From assembly GCA_905216025.1 (NCBI GenBank), contig CAJMSE010000002.1, positions 117,234 to 181,233 of the forward strand: a stretch of DNA of 64,000 bases, read 5' to 3'. Numbering within the stretch: position 1 is the first letter of the stretch; each line of letters starts with the position of its first letter. Positions 16,435 through 25,136 of the stretch are shown piece after piece. The position numbers and the translations under genes were made by a program. A model generated the notes under the pieces. That model searched no databases, was not told the origin of the DNA, and saw only the letters and a list, made by a program, of their open reading frames with translations. This stretch comes from an uncultured bacterium (GTDB lineage Bacteria; Bacteroidota; Bacteroidia; Bacteroidales; Bacteroidaceae).

Positions 16435-16544
16435 AATAGCTTCAGATTACCGGAAGGATAGTTTCGTAATATATCAAAGACAGTTTCAGACTATCAATGA
16501 GATAATTTCCGGCTATCAATAAGATAGCCTCCGGCAATAGACAC
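16435..16544. repeat. Tandem array B: five 22-bp units
   Basis: Five adjacent 22-bp units start at 16435, 16457, 16479, 16501 and 16523. Most begin GATA[GA]TTTC or GACAGTTTC, and several contain CTATCAAT, so GATA and TATC form a dyad around the centre. The array starts 10 bases after the maf stop and ends at the terminator stem. Confidence 0.85.
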
Positions 16545-16547
16545 GAT

Positions 16548-16587
16548 AAAGGCGCATCTGCAACCGTCGTGTTGCTGATGCGCCTTT
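16548..16587. terminator. Hairpin between convergent maf and proS
   Basis: An 11-bp arm AAAGGCGCATC (16548-16558) pairs with 16577-16587. After a T-T mismatch a further 5-bp stem (16560-16564 with 16571-16575) closes on a 6-nt loop. AAA/TTT at the stem ends suits termination in both directions, but no long T-tract follows. Confidence 0.75.
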
Positions 16588-16637
16588 GTCGTGTCCTTTG
16601 TTTCCCGAAGGGGAACAGGACTTATGGATTTTTCCGA

Positions 16638-18119
16638 TTAATAGCTTCGTGCAATTATGACACGGCACTTGGCGGGCTTGCCGCTTACCATGTCTACGCC
16701 GGGCGTCTGCTCGTATGCGAACGGAACGCAGCGTATCGTGGCCTGGGTTTCTTCCTTGATTTTGGCTTCAGTCTCGGCTGTGCCGTCCCAGTGGCAGAGG
16801 AAGAATCCTCCGTCCTTGACCTTCTCCTTGAACTCCTCGTAGTTGTCGCATTCGTATACGCGCTCGTCGCGGTATTTGCGGGCCTTCTCGAGTATGTTGG
16901 CCTGTATCTCGTCGAGCAGTTTCTCGGTGTATTCCACGATTCCGTCGAGCGATACAGTCTCCTTCTCAAGCGTGTCGCGGCGCATAACCTCGACGGTGCC
17001 GTTCTCAAGGTCGCGGCCTCCCATGACGAGACGTACCGGAACGCCTTTCAGCTCATAGTCGGCGAACTTGAATCCCGGGCGCTTGTTGTCTGCATCGTCA
17101 TATTTCACGCTGATGCCTGCCGCACGTAGACTTTCAATTACGGGCGTGAGCTTTTCCGTTATGGCCTGCAGCTGCTCCGCACCCTTTGTTATCGGAACGA
17201 TGACAACCTGTATCGGGGCGAGCTTCGGCGGGAGCACGAGACCGTTGTCGTCGGAGTGGGTCATGATGAGTGCGCCGATAAGGCGTGTAGATACGCCCCA
17301 TGATGTTGCCCAAACATATTCCGGTCTGTTGTCTTTATTAAGATATGTGACGTCGAAAGCTTTGGCGAAGTTCTGGCCGAGGAAGTGGCTCGTACCGCTC
17401 TGAAGGGCTTTCCCGTCCTGCATCATGGCTTCGATGGTGTATGTGTCGAGAGCGCCTGCGAAACGCTCGGTCTCGCTCTTCACGCCCTGCAGCACCGGAA
17501 CGGCCATCCATTTCTCGGCAAACTCGGCATATACATGGAGCATCTTCTTTGCTTCTTCTTCGGCTTCCTCACGCGTGGCGTGTGCCGTGTGGCCTTCCTG
17601 CCAAAGGAATTCAGAAGTGCGGAGGAACGGGCGTGTGCGCATTTCCCAACGCATCACGTTGCACCACTGATTGCACATCAGTGGCAGGTCACGCCATGAG
17701 TGAATCCAGTTCTTGTATGTATTCCATATTATGGTTTCCGATGTCGGGCGTATTATGAGCTCTTCGTCAAGCCGTGCGGCCGGGTCTACTTCCACGCCGC
17801 TTTTGTCTTCCTTTGCGCGGAGGCGGTAGTGTGTGACTACGGCGCACTCCTTGGCAAATCCTTCTACATGCTCGGCTTCCTTAGAGAGAAAAGATTTCGG
17901 AATAAGAAGCGGGAAATAAGCATTCTGTGCACCTGTCTCCTTGAACATTTTGTCAAGTTGCTGCTGCATCTTTTCCCATATAGCATATCCGTATGGCTTG
18001 ATTACCATACATCCTCTCACTGCAGATTGTTCTGCAAGTTCGGCCTTTACAATCAGGTCGTTATACCATTGACTGTAATTGTCGGCTCTTTTTGTCAGTT
18101 CTTTTAATTCTTTAGCCAT
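16638..18119 (-). CDS. proS: Prolyl-tRNA synthetase, eukaryote/archaeal-like type
   Basis: Charges tRNA-Pro with proline in the cytoplasm. The 493-residue class II synthetase lacks the bacterial INS editing domain and has a C-terminal extension with a final Tyr (IIARSY), as in the archaeal/eukaryotic-like type. Markers are VRGCMVIKPYGYAIWEKMQ, the motif 2 region RPTSETIIWNTYKNWIHSW and WRDLPLMCNQWCNVMRWE, and SGTSHFLGQNF. Bacteroidetes commonly have this type. Confidence 0.95.
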   Translation of the reverse strand: MAKELKELTKRADNYSQWYNDLIVKAELAEQSAVRGCMVIKPYGYAIWEKMQQQLDKMFKETGAQNAYFPLLIPKSFLSKEAEHVEGFAKECAVVTHYRLRAKEDKSGVEVDPAARLDEELIIRPTSETIIWNTYKNWIHSWRDLPLMCNQWCNVMRWEMRTRPFLRTSEFLWQEGHTAHATREEAEEEAKKMLHVYAEFAEKWMAVPVLQGVKSETERFAGALDTYTIEAMMQDGKALQSGTSHFLGQNFAKAFDVTYLNKDNRPEYVWATSWGVSTRLIGALIMTHSDDNGLVLPPKLAPIQVVIVPITKGAEQLQAITEKLTPVIESLRAAGISVKYDDADNKRPGFKFADYELKGVPVRLVMGGRDLENGTVEVMRRDTLEKETVSLDGIVEYTEKLLDEIQANILEKARKYRDERVYECDNYEEFKEKVKDGGFFLCHWDGTAETEAKIKEETQATIRCVPFAYEQTPGVDMVSGKPAKCRVIIARSY

Positions 18120-18150
18120 GCTTATAACTTATTTTCTCATAATTTGATTG

Positions 18151-18158
18151 CAAAAGTA
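18151..18158 (-). promoter_or_regulatory. -7 box for proS
   Basis: TACTTTTG on the minus strand matches TAnnTTTG, 31 bases before the proS ATG. No exact TTTG lies at 19-21 bases. Confidence 0.55.
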
Positions 18159-18200
18159 CAAAAAAAAGTTTTAAACCGTTCAATATTTGAATAAATAGAC

Positions 18201-18208
18201 TATCTTTG
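18201..18208 (+). promoter_or_regulatory. -7 box for the OmpA-like lipoprotein gene
   Basis: TATCTTTG matches TAnnTTTG, 38 bases before the ATG. The only nearby TTTG (18186-18189) is 11 bases away, closer than usual. Confidence 0.55.
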
Positions 18209-18246
18209 CACGAAAATAAAACTTTAACATCAAAATTAAATAAGCA

Positions 18247-18921
18247 ATGAAAAAGATTAAGGTATTAACATTGGGTCTCTGCCTCGGCATGATTGTGGCA
18301 GGATGTAACAACACACAGAAGGGCGCAGTAATAGGTACTGGCGGCGGAGCTTTGCTCGGCGCTATTGTAGGTAAGATTGCAGGTAACACTGCAGTCGGCG
18401 CAACTGTGGGCGCAGCTGTGGGTGCAGGTACCGGAGCAATAATCGGTAACCGCATGGATAAGGTAAAGAAACAGGCTGAGGCCGTTCAGAATGCTCAGGT
18501 GCAGGAGGTTAAGGATGCCAACGGACTTGATGCAGTGAAGGTTACGTTCGATTCCGGTATCCTTTTCGCTACCAACAAGGCTGACCTGAACGCTTCTGCA
18601 AAGAGCTCTTTGGCAAGTTTTGCAAAAGTCCTGAACACCAACCGCGACTGTGACGTGGCTATCTATGGTCATACAGACAATACCGGTAACGACGGCATCA
18701 ACCAGCCGCTGTCCGTAAACCGCGCACAGAGCGTTTCAAACTATCTCAAGAGCTGTGGTGTGTCTGCAACACAGATTAAGACCGTTGAGGGCCAGGGCTC
18801 GTCAAACCCCGTTGCTGACAACGCAACTGCTGCCGGCCGTTCACAGAACCGCCGCGTGGAGGTTTATATGTATGCAAGCAAGCAGATGATTGAGGCCGCT
18901 GAGAAGGGAACACTCCAGTAA
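18247..18921 (+). CDS. OmpA-family outer-membrane lipoprotein with glycine zipper
   Basis: A 224-residue lipoprotein. The signal peptide ends in a lipobox with Cys20 (VAGC-NN). Residues 25-70 are a glycine-rich zipper-like segment (GAVIGTGGGALLGAIVG, then GATVGAAVGAGTGAIIG), likely to pack in or against membrane. Residues 100-215 are an OmpA C-terminal peptidoglycan-binding domain (VTFDSGILFATNKADLN, IYGHTDNTGNDGINQPLS, NRRVEVYM). It probably anchors outer membrane to cell wall. It is followed one base later by mtgA, a peptidoglycan synthesis gene. Confidence 0.9.
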   Translation: MKKIKVLTLGLCLGMIVAGCNNTQKGAVIGTGGGALLGAIVGKIAGNTAVGATVGAAVGAGTGAIIGNRMDKVKKQAEAVQNAQVQEVKDANGLDAVKVTFDSGILFATNKADLNASAKSSLASFAKVLNTNRDCDVAIYGHTDNTGNDGINQPLSVNRAQSVSNYLKSCGVSATQIKTVEGQGSSNPVADNATAAGRSQNRRVEVYMYASKQMIEAAEKGTLQ

Positions 18922-18922
18922 T

Positions 18923-19636
18923 ATGAGGTTTCTTAAGCGACTGAAGATTATAGCAAGATGGATGGTGGTAGCCTTTTTCGGCTCCACCATCCTTTCTGTT
19001 GTTGCCCTGCGGTTCATTCCGGTCTATTTCACGCCGCTTATGTTCATCCGTGTGGGCCAGCAGATTTCCGACGGCAAGGAGATACGCCTTTACCATGAGT
19101 GGGTGCCGCTGGAAAAGATTTCCGAGGACCTGCCCGTAGCAGTGATGGCGAGCGAGGACCAGCGCTTCCTTTCTCACCACGGCTTTGACTTTGAGGCGAT
19201 AGAGAAGGCCGCGAAGCGCAACGCACAGAACCGCGGCAAGCGCAAGCACGGAGCCAGCACCATATCGCAGCAGACCGCAAAGAACGTATTTCTTTGGCCA
19301 GGGCGCACGTGGGTGAGGAAAGGTTTTGAGGTTTACTTCACGGCGCTGATAGAACTGATGTGGAGCAAGCAGCGGATAATGGAGGTTTATCTGAACTCAA
19401 TAGAGATGGGAGAGGGCATATACGGTGCTGAGGCCGTGGCGAGGAGACACTTCGGATGCCACGCCGATGAACTCAGCCGCAGCCAGTGCGCACTCATTGC
19501 CGCCACGCTTCCCAATCCGCGGCGGTTCAACTCGGCCGCTCCGAGCGCATACATGCTGAAGCGCCAGGGCAAAATCCTGCATGAAATGAAGTTTGTCGGC
19601 CGATTTCCGCGCGAGGGTGAGGACAGCCGTAAGTAG
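18923..19636 (+). CDS. mtgA: Monofunctional biosynthetic peptidoglycan transglycosylase
   Basis: A 237-residue GT51 enzyme that polymerises lipid II into glycan strands at the periplasmic face. One N-terminal membrane helix lies at about residues 12-33. The catalytic motif ASEDQRFLSHHGFD places the first catalytic Glu at 78. RKHGASTISQQTAKN and EVYLNSIEMGEGIYGAEAVARRHF are family motifs. It lacks a transpeptidase domain, as expected for MtgA. ATG 18923 is chosen because it starts one base after the upstream stop and gives the usual basic N-terminus. Confidence 0.93.
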   Translation: MRFLKRLKIIARWMVVAFFGSTILSVVALRFIPVYFTPLMFIRVGQQISDGKEIRLYHEWVPLEKISEDLPVAVMASEDQRFLSHHGFDFEAIEKAAKRNAQNRGKRKHGASTISQQTAKNVFLWPGRTWVRKGFEVYFTALIELMWSKQRIMEVYLNSIEMGEGIYGAEAVARRHFGCHADELSRSQCALIAATLPNPRRFNSAAPSAYMLKRQGKILHEMKFVGRFPREGEDSRK

Positions 19637-19698
19637 CCTTTTGCCGGCATTTCGTCACATACGCCGCCGTTGAAGCCTCATTCTGTGCTTCCGGTTTC

Positions 19699-20931
19699 TC
19701 ATTCCGTATAGAATCGTATCATCCTCATAAGTGCCTGTCTGCATGCCGGGCAGAACTCGGGCACATCGTTTGTTCTCATCCGGCAGTTCTCATATCCCCT
19801 GTATACGCCTTTTGTCTGGTAGCCGCCTCCTTCGATGAGTCCGGCTTCTTTCTTTTCCACGAGGTTCTCCCATTTTCCTTTGAAATCGTGCAGTGTTGTG
19901 AGGTTAGGCTCCCATGGCTCGGTGTCGGGGAAGTACATAGGGTCATCTTCGCCGTAGTTATATTCGTCGCCAAGCCCTCCGAAACTATGACCGAACTCGT
20001 GCACGACTACCGGCTTGAAACTGCCGCCTTTGGTATACGACAGGTTATATGAGTTGTATATGCCGCCTCCGCCGTACTTTTCCGTGTTCACGAGGATGAT
20101 GATGTGCTCGTAGGGTATGCCGGCGAGGATATTGTGCAGCTCTTTTATGTTTAGCGTTGTCAGATAGCGGTCGGAGTAGAACGTATCGAAATGCGAGCTG
20201 AGAGCTGTATTTCTCCATATTCCGTTTCCCGGTTCGCTTGCCCCGCTGTCTGCGGACGGCGGCATTACGGTGGTTATCATGAACCTGCTGCGCATCTCTT
20301 TAAACGGTTCATGCGCGAAGAGTGCTTCCGTTGCTGTCTTCGCCGCATCGATGAATTCTCCCATTTCTTCCTCCCGGTATCCTTCGGCAACGTATGCGAT
20401 GTGTATGCACCGGGCTGTGTCGGCCGGGCCTTGCAGCGTCGTGTGCGGGGTGACGTCCTTGCTCCCGATGTGCCTTATCAGTATGTCTTTCGGGTCGACG
20501 GTATGCGTCATTGCCGCGATGGTGCTGTCGTGATAGTCTTGCAGCTCGACCGTTATGTCGACGGTGCTTCTGGGGTAGGGGACGAGAAACGTGTTCTGAA
20601 ACGATTTCTTAGTGGTTGCGGCCTCGCCGGTGGCGAGCCACTCCTGAAAGAGCGTCGAGAAAGGATGCCTGTATATAACCCTCTTTGTCGTGGCGTCTCT
20701 CACTGTTATCTGTCCGTTTCCTTTCAGAGGCAGTTCGGCCAAGCGGCTCCTGCGGCCGTACCACCGGGGTATTCTGAAGAGTTCGTCCACGTAGATGCTC
20801 TGCACGGTCTTGTTGCCGGCGAATATATAGTCGAGCCGCAGCGTGCTGTCTGTGAAATACTCGTCAAACTGCTGTGCCGCGGCCGTCATGCAGGCCAGCA
20901 GCCAAAGTGCTGCAATCAGATGTCTTTTCAT
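19699..20931 (-). CDS. M64 family (IgA peptidase-type) secreted metallopeptidase
   Basis: A 410-residue exported zinc peptidase. The signal peptide covers about residues 1-19 (CMTAAA-QQF). The active site is HEFGHSFGGLGDEY, with HExxH at 311-315 and a further ligand shortly after. IHIAYVAEGYREEEM and ILVNTEKYGGGGIYN are family landmarks. M64 includes IgA-cleaving enzymes of gut commensals, but most members have unknown substrates, so IgA cleavage is not implied. The start overlaps the upstream HPPK-like stop by 4 bases, making this the last gene of a three-gene operon. Confidence 0.88.
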   Translation of the reverse strand: MKRHLIAALWLLACMTAAAQQFDEYFTDSTLRLDYIFAGNKTVQSIYVDELFRIPRWYGRRSRLAELPLKGNGQITVRDATTKRVIYRHPFSTLFQEWLATGEAATTKKSFQNTFLVPYPRSTVDITVELQDYHDSTIAAMTHTVDPKDILIRHIGSKDVTPHTTLQGPADTARCIHIAYVAEGYREEEMGEFIDAAKTATEALFAHEPFKEMRSRFMITTVMPPSADSGASEPGNGIWRNTALSSHFDTFYSDRYLTTLNIKELHNILAGIPYEHIIILVNTEKYGGGGIYNSYNLSYTKGGSFKPVVVHEFGHSFGGLGDEYNYGEDDPMYFPDTEPWEPNLTTLHDFKGKWENLVEKKEAGLIEGGGYQTKGVYRGYENCRMRTNDVPEFCPACRQALMRMIRFYTE

Positions 20932-21314
20932 ATCAGTTCCTTTATCAATGTCTTAATGTATTCCCTGTCCCAGTCGTCGCGGTGACTTTTGATGCCGTCA
21001 TATTGCAGTATGTCGATATCGGCCGTGACGATGCCGCGGGCGGTGCTCTCCGCAGTCCTGCCGCATGCAGCCTCAATCCGTTTCATGGCCGCAATCAGTT
21101 CGTCAAGGTTCATGCTGCATGTTCCCGTCACCACCTGATTCATGAATCTGTCCGATTCGATGCCTATTGGGGCGGTCCATAGCCTGCGGCTTGCCTTCAT
21201 GCCGCCGACGATACGGCTGAGCAGCTTGATGGCCTTGTCAAGGTTCGCCTCGTGCCCGGTGTTTGTGCCGAGTGCTATTATGACGTTGTGCGTCAGGCCG
21301 TTATCTCCCATCAC
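20928..21314 (-). CDS. folK: Short HPPK-like protein (FolK family)
   Basis: A 128-residue relative of the kinase that pyrophosphorylates 6-hydroxymethyl-dihydropterin in folate synthesis. The start HNVIIALGTNTGHEANLDKA and the Mg-binding core TADIDILQYD (both Asp kept) match the family. Typical members have about 160 residues; here the C-terminal block with the VPH..RxF segment is missing. It overlaps both neighbours by 4 bases (ATGA), unusual company for a folate gene. It may be a working short form or a diverged paralogue. No other folK is visible in the window. Confidence 0.72.
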   Translation of the reverse strand: MMGDNGLTHNVIIALGTNTGHEANLDKAIKLLSRIVGGMKASRRLWTAPIGIESDRFMNQVVTGTCSMNLDELIAAMKRIEAACGRTAESTARGIVTADIDILQYDGIKSHRDDWDREYIKTLIKELI

Positions 21315-22912
21315 CTTATGCTTTGCGTATTGATGAATGACTCGAAGACATCCTGATAGCCGTTGAAGACGTTGATGTCCACGTCTCCGTGTATGCCGTT
21401 GACATGCCCGTCGGGCGACAGCTGCCAGTATACCAGCTTCACATCTGGCTTATACTCTCCATACCTCGCTATCCATACGTTATAGTTCTTCTTTATGTCC
21501 GGTGCGAGGTTGAGGTACTTGTTTACGAATGTCTGGTTGATATACAGTATCGGTTTCACTCCGGTGTGCCTCTTGACAGCCTGCATCCACGCCCTTATGG
21601 AGTTGAACATGGCCTCCGGTCCGCCCATCCTCATTATCTGGCTGTGCGTTGGTTCTACGTCGAGCACAGGCGGGAAGTCGCCCTTGCGGAAGCAGGTGTT
21701 CCTTATGAAGAACCGTGCCTGCGCCGCTCCGCTCGTCTTTGTGGAAAAGAAATGATATGCCCCGCAGTGCAGGCCGTGCTTCCGTGCCTGTGCATAGTCG
21801 GCCTTGTAGTAGCGGTTGCGTATGCTCGTCCCTTCGGTAGACTTGATGTATATGAACGTCACGGGATAGTCTACCGTGCCGCTGATGTTCTTCTTGCTCA
21901 GATGTCCGAGGTTGGTGATGCGCAGTCTGTTCCAGTATATGGGATAGTACTTTCGCTCCTTGCCATGCTGATACCTTGATATGTCTATGCCGTATATCCG
22001 TTCCGAGGTGTAGCTGATGCGCTCCCCTTTATATATGCCGTCCTTCCATTCTCCTGCTCTGAGTCCTGAACGGCTTATCTCGAAGCCGAAGCCGTCGCGG
22101 CGGCCGTTACGCCACCGTCCTTCATAGTATGTCCCGTCTGTTGCCGTGTAGCTTCCGTGGCCGTCGGCAAGCCTGTATCTGTTGAACTGTCCGCGGTATA
22201 CTCCGTTGCTGTCTGTCCGCCAGCCGTCTTGCAGGGTGTCGGCGTTCCATGTTCCGCAGACGAGCCGTCCCTCCGGATCTTCGCCGATACCGGTTCCTCG
22301 GCGCATGCCTTTCTGCCAATGACCGTTCTGCCACATGCCGCCGCTGCATTCTATGAAGACTCCCGATGGCGGTGTCTCCGTCAGCTTCCGCCATTGCGTC
22401 TTGTGAACGATGCGGATGCTGCTGCTTTCACGGATGCCGTCGAGCGTTCTCAGCAGCCTGTCTATAAAGCCCTTCTCCCTGCCGATATTCTCATGGTGCA
22501 GGGCAATCATTCCGAATCCTTCGTCCTGCACGTTGTGCGTGTTCAGGAAGTATTCGGTCTCATGCCCGGCTGCATCGAGCTGCCTTTTTCTTTCCAGCAG
22601 CTTTGCCTTGTAGTTCCCGATGATGGCGTGCAGTCTTTCCCCGTCTATGGATATGCGCTTGCCGTGCATTATCCCGTTTGAGGAGAAGGCTGCGTTGAAG
22701 AATGTTGAGTCGCCAGTTATGTCGCTGAAATACAACAGATTCCTGCCGTCTGCCTGAAGTACATTATATGAGCGGGTCTCTACATAGCGGTCGGCCGTCT
22801 TCCTGCTGCTGAAGGATGAGTACATCCACCATGCGGCAGTGGCCGCTATGAACAATGCGGCGAGGCTGAAGGCTATGGCTGTTCTCTTCTTTATGATGAT
22901 GTAACCCTCCAT
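21311..22912 (-). CDS. GH25 lysozyme-like protein with MORN repeats and an N-terminal membrane anchor
   Basis: A 533-residue envelope protein. Residues 9-30 are a membrane helix, so the bulk is probably periplasmic. Residues about 190-300 hold MORN-type repeats (GMWQNGHWQKGMRRGTG, GTYYEGRWRNGRRDGFG, GEWKDGIYKGE). Residues about 308-525 form a GH25 muramidase domain: GIDISRYQ, TFIYIKSTEGTS, GAYHFF and FPPVLDVEP with the acidic residues of the active site. GH25 enzymes cleave the MurNAc-GlcNAc bond of peptidoglycan. It is the first gene of the overlapping operon with the HPPK-like and M64 genes. Confidence 0.85.
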   Translation of the reverse strand: MEGYIIIKKRTAIAFSLAALFIAATAAWWMYSSFSSRKTADRYVETRSYNVLQADGRNLLYFSDITGDSTFFNAAFSSNGIMHGKRISIDGERLHAIIGNYKAKLLERKRQLDAAGHETEYFLNTHNVQDEGFGMIALHHENIGREKGFIDRLLRTLDGIRESSSIRIVHKTQWRKLTETPPSGVFIECSGGMWQNGHWQKGMRRGTGIGEDPEGRLVCGTWNADTLQDGWRTDSNGVYRGQFNRYRLADGHGSYTATDGTYYEGRWRNGRRDGFGFEISRSGLRAGEWKDGIYKGERISYTSERIYGIDISRYQHGKERKYYPIYWNRLRITNLGHLSKKNISGTVDYPVTFIYIKSTEGTSIRNRYYKADYAQARKHGLHCGAYHFFSTKTSGAAQARFFIRNTCFRKGDFPPVLDVEPTHSQIMRMGGPEAMFNSIRAWMQAVKRHTGVKPILYINQTFVNKYLNLAPDIKKNYNVWIARYGEYKPDVKLVYWQLSPDGHVNGIHGDVDINVFNGYQDVFESFINTQSIR

Positions 22913-22934
22913 CGGTTTGCGGTGATGTGAAACT

Positions 22935-22979
22935 AAAAGTCTGTGCCGTCTTCTCTTTTACCAAGAAGGTGGCACAGAC
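22935..22979 (-). terminator. Terminator of rho
   Basis: On the minus strand GTCTGTGCC pairs with GGCACAGAC (22971-22979 with 22939-22947). A 5-bp inner stem (22964-22968 with 22950-22954) is present, and TTTTAG follows. It separates rho from the GH25 gene. Confidence 0.85.
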
Positions 22980-23027
22980 GATGGTTTATTGCTGTCTTTT
23001 CTTTGCTGTCATTTCCGGAAACGCCCG

Positions 23028-24962
23028 CTATCCGTTCATGGACATAAGGAATTCCTCGTTGTTTCTTGTCTGTATCAGTCGGTCGCGCACGGTGTTCATT
23101 GCCTCCATCGGGTTCATCTCGCTGATGAACTTGCGGATTATCCACATGCGGTTCAGCGTGGTCGGATCCTGAAGCAGGTCGTCGCGGCGCGTGCTCGACT
23201 GAACGAGGTTCACGGCCGGGAAGATACGCTTGTTGCTCAGCGAGCGCTCGAGCAGAAGCTCCATGTTTCCTGTTCCCTTGAACTCTTCGAAAATCACCTC
23301 GTCCATCTTCGAGCCGGTGTCTATCAGTGCCGTGGCGATGATTGTCAGTGAGCCGCCGTTCTCTATGTTACGGGCGGCACCGAAGAATCTCTTGGGCTTC
23401 TGCAGGGCGTTGGCGTCGACACCTCCGGTGAGCACCTTGCCGCTTGCCGGACTTACGGTGTTGTAGGCACGGGCCAGACGTGTGATGGAGTCGAGGAATA
23501 TCACGACATCATGTCCGCACTCGACCATGCGCTTCGCCTTCTCGAGCACGATGCCGGCAATCTTGACGTGCCTGTCGGCCGGTTCGTCGAACGTAGAGGC
23601 TATTACCTCGGCATTCACCGTGCGGCTCATGTCCGTCACTTCCTCCGGACGCTCGTCGATGAGGAGCATCATCAGGTATGCTTCGGGGTGGTTTGCCGCG
23701 ATGGCGTTTGCAATATCCTTCATGAGGATGGTCTTACCCGTCTTCGGCTGTGCCACGATGAGTGCGCGCTGGCCCTTGCCGATGGGCGAGAAGAGGTCTA
23801 CGATGCGGACGCTCGGGTTTGTCGTGTCCTTGTCGCCGCAGAGGCGGAACTTCTCTTCGGGGAAGAGCGGGGTGAGGTGCTCGAACGATACGCGGTCGCG
23901 CACTTCGCTCGGCTCGCGGCCGTTTATCTTGTCGACGGTGCTCAGTGCAAAGTATTTCTCGTTGTCGTGCGGCGGGCGTACGGTACACTCCACGACGTCG
24001 CCCGTCTTCAGGCTGTATTTCTTTATCTGCTGCGGAGATACATATATGTCGTCCGGTGATGACAGGTAGTTGTAGTCGCTCGACCTCAGGAATCCATAAC
24101 CGTCGGACAACACCTCGAGGACGCCGTTTCCGGTGATTATGTCTGAGAAGTCGAACATGGGTTTCTGCTGTGTGTTTACAGCCGGAGCATGCATCAGTTC
24201 CACATCCTGCTGGTGCATCGTCGGCCTGTCGAAGATGTCGAGTGTGGGCATAGCTCCCTGGTCTTCTATCGGCAGGTCCACAACGGTGATGAAGTCAGTG
24301 CCGTCTCCAGGGTCTTCATCCCATACGGCATCGGCGTTTCCAGCCTTATCCTCTTCCTTGTTGTGCTGCGACATTTTCTCCTGTAACTGCTCCAGCAGAC
24401 CCTTGTTTTCCTCGTTGTTGTCTTCAGCCGTGGCAAATTCTGCCTCGGGGATGGCTATCTGTCCGGCCTGCTCGGTCTCTGCCGGCTCTTCGTCCTGCGG
24501 TGCGGGTGCTGCCTCTTCTGCTGCTGCGGCCAGTTCCGCTGCCTTGGCGGCTTCAATCTCGGCCTTTGACCTCCGTCCCCTGCGCTTTGCCGGAGCTTTC
24601 TCCTGTTCCTCGGCTGTCTCGGCGGGAGCGGTTTCCTCTTCGGGTATGCTGCTCACCGGCAGGTCTCCGAACAACGAAGCCGGCTTCTCGTTAGCCTTGA
24701 CATGTCTGTTCTTGAGGTCGAAGTTCTCGCCTTCCTTGCCGTTGACTGTATAGACCTTGTTCGTATCCTTCTTCACAATCCTTGTGCGTTTTCTCTTGGG
24801 TGCGGCCGTTGCGTTGGCAGCACTGTCTTCAGCCGCCTTGTCCAATATGGCATACACAACGTTCTCATGCCCGTCGTTGGCGGACACTTTAATGCCCAGT
24901 TGCTCTGCGATACCCACTAACTGTGGAATATCCATAGACTCAAGTTCTTCTTTTGTATACAT
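23028..24962 (-). CDS. rho: Transcription termination factor Rho with long disordered insert
   Basis: Hexameric RNA-DNA helicase that ends transcription. The N-terminal RHO_N helical domain covers residues 1-45. Residues about 48-265 are low-complexity, rich in Ala, Glu and Lys and presumably disordered. The cold-shock RNA-binding domain is at about 270-370 (GNGVLEVLSDGYGFLRS). The ATPase domain follows with Walker A variant QPKTGKT, DERPEEVTDM, the Q-loop region TGGVDANALQKPKRFFGAARN and SSTRRDD. At 644 residues it is over 200 longer than E. coli Rho. Such inserts are typical of Bacteroidetes and have been linked to phase separation in Bacteroides. Confidence 0.95.
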   Translation of the reverse strand: MYTKEELESMDIPQLVGIAEQLGIKVSANDGHENVVYAILDKAAEDSAANATAAPKRKRTRIVKKDTNKVYTVNGKEGENFDLKNRHVKANEKPASLFGDLPVSSIPEEETAPAETAEEQEKAPAKRRGRRSKAEIEAAKAAELAAAAEEAAPAPQDEEPAETEQAGQIAIPEAEFATAEDNNEENKGLLEQLQEKMSQHNKEEDKAGNADAVWDEDPGDGTDFITVVDLPIEDQGAMPTLDIFDRPTMHQQDVELMHAPAVNTQQKPMFDFSDIITGNGVLEVLSDGYGFLRSSDYNYLSSPDDIYVSPQQIKKYSLKTGDVVECTVRPPHDNEKYFALSTVDKINGREPSEVRDRVSFEHLTPLFPEEKFRLCGDKDTTNPSVRIVDLFSPIGKGQRALIVAQPKTGKTILMKDIANAIAANHPEAYLMMLLIDERPEEVTDMSRTVNAEVIASTFDEPADRHVKIAGIVLEKAKRMVECGHDVVIFLDSITRLARAYNTVSPASGKVLTGGVDANALQKPKRFFGAARNIENGGSLTIIATALIDTGSKMDEVIFEEFKGTGNMELLLERSLSNKRIFPAVNLVQSSTRRDDLLQDPTTLNRMWIIRKFISEMNPMEAMNTVRDRLIQTRNNEEFLMSMNG

Positions 24963-25046
24963 ACTATATTAAGTATATTCTTTTCCTATATGTAAATTTG
25001 AGATGGACGCGTTTCACGGATGGAAACGCCGTTTTCAAAAACGATG

Positions 25047-25078
25047 CAAATTTACTTATATTTTCTCACATATCCAAA
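25047..25078 (-). promoter_or_regulatory. rho promoter
   Basis: On the minus strand TTTG (25078-25075), 20 nt, then TAAATTTG (25054-25047). Both elements and the spacing match the Bacteroidetes sigma-ABfr consensus. The leader would be about 80 nt. Confidence 0.82.
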
Positions 25079-25136
25079 TAAAAAGCGACTAAATAATTAA
25101 TTGAATAGCATTTGCTGGTGTTTGTGGTGTTTGCTG

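Noticed and set aside
18150..18210. Exact -33/-7 promoters for proS and the OmpA-like gene
   Set aside because: The -7 boxes are good but no TTTG stands at 19-21 bases in either direction, so only the -7 boxes are listed.
19699..20931. IgA-cleaving virulence protease
   Set aside because: The M64 fold is clear, but substrate specificity cannot be inferred from family membership.
23511..24059. Long plus-strand frames opposite rho
   Set aside because: They are shadows of the rho coding strand; the Rho motifs leave no doubt which frame is real.
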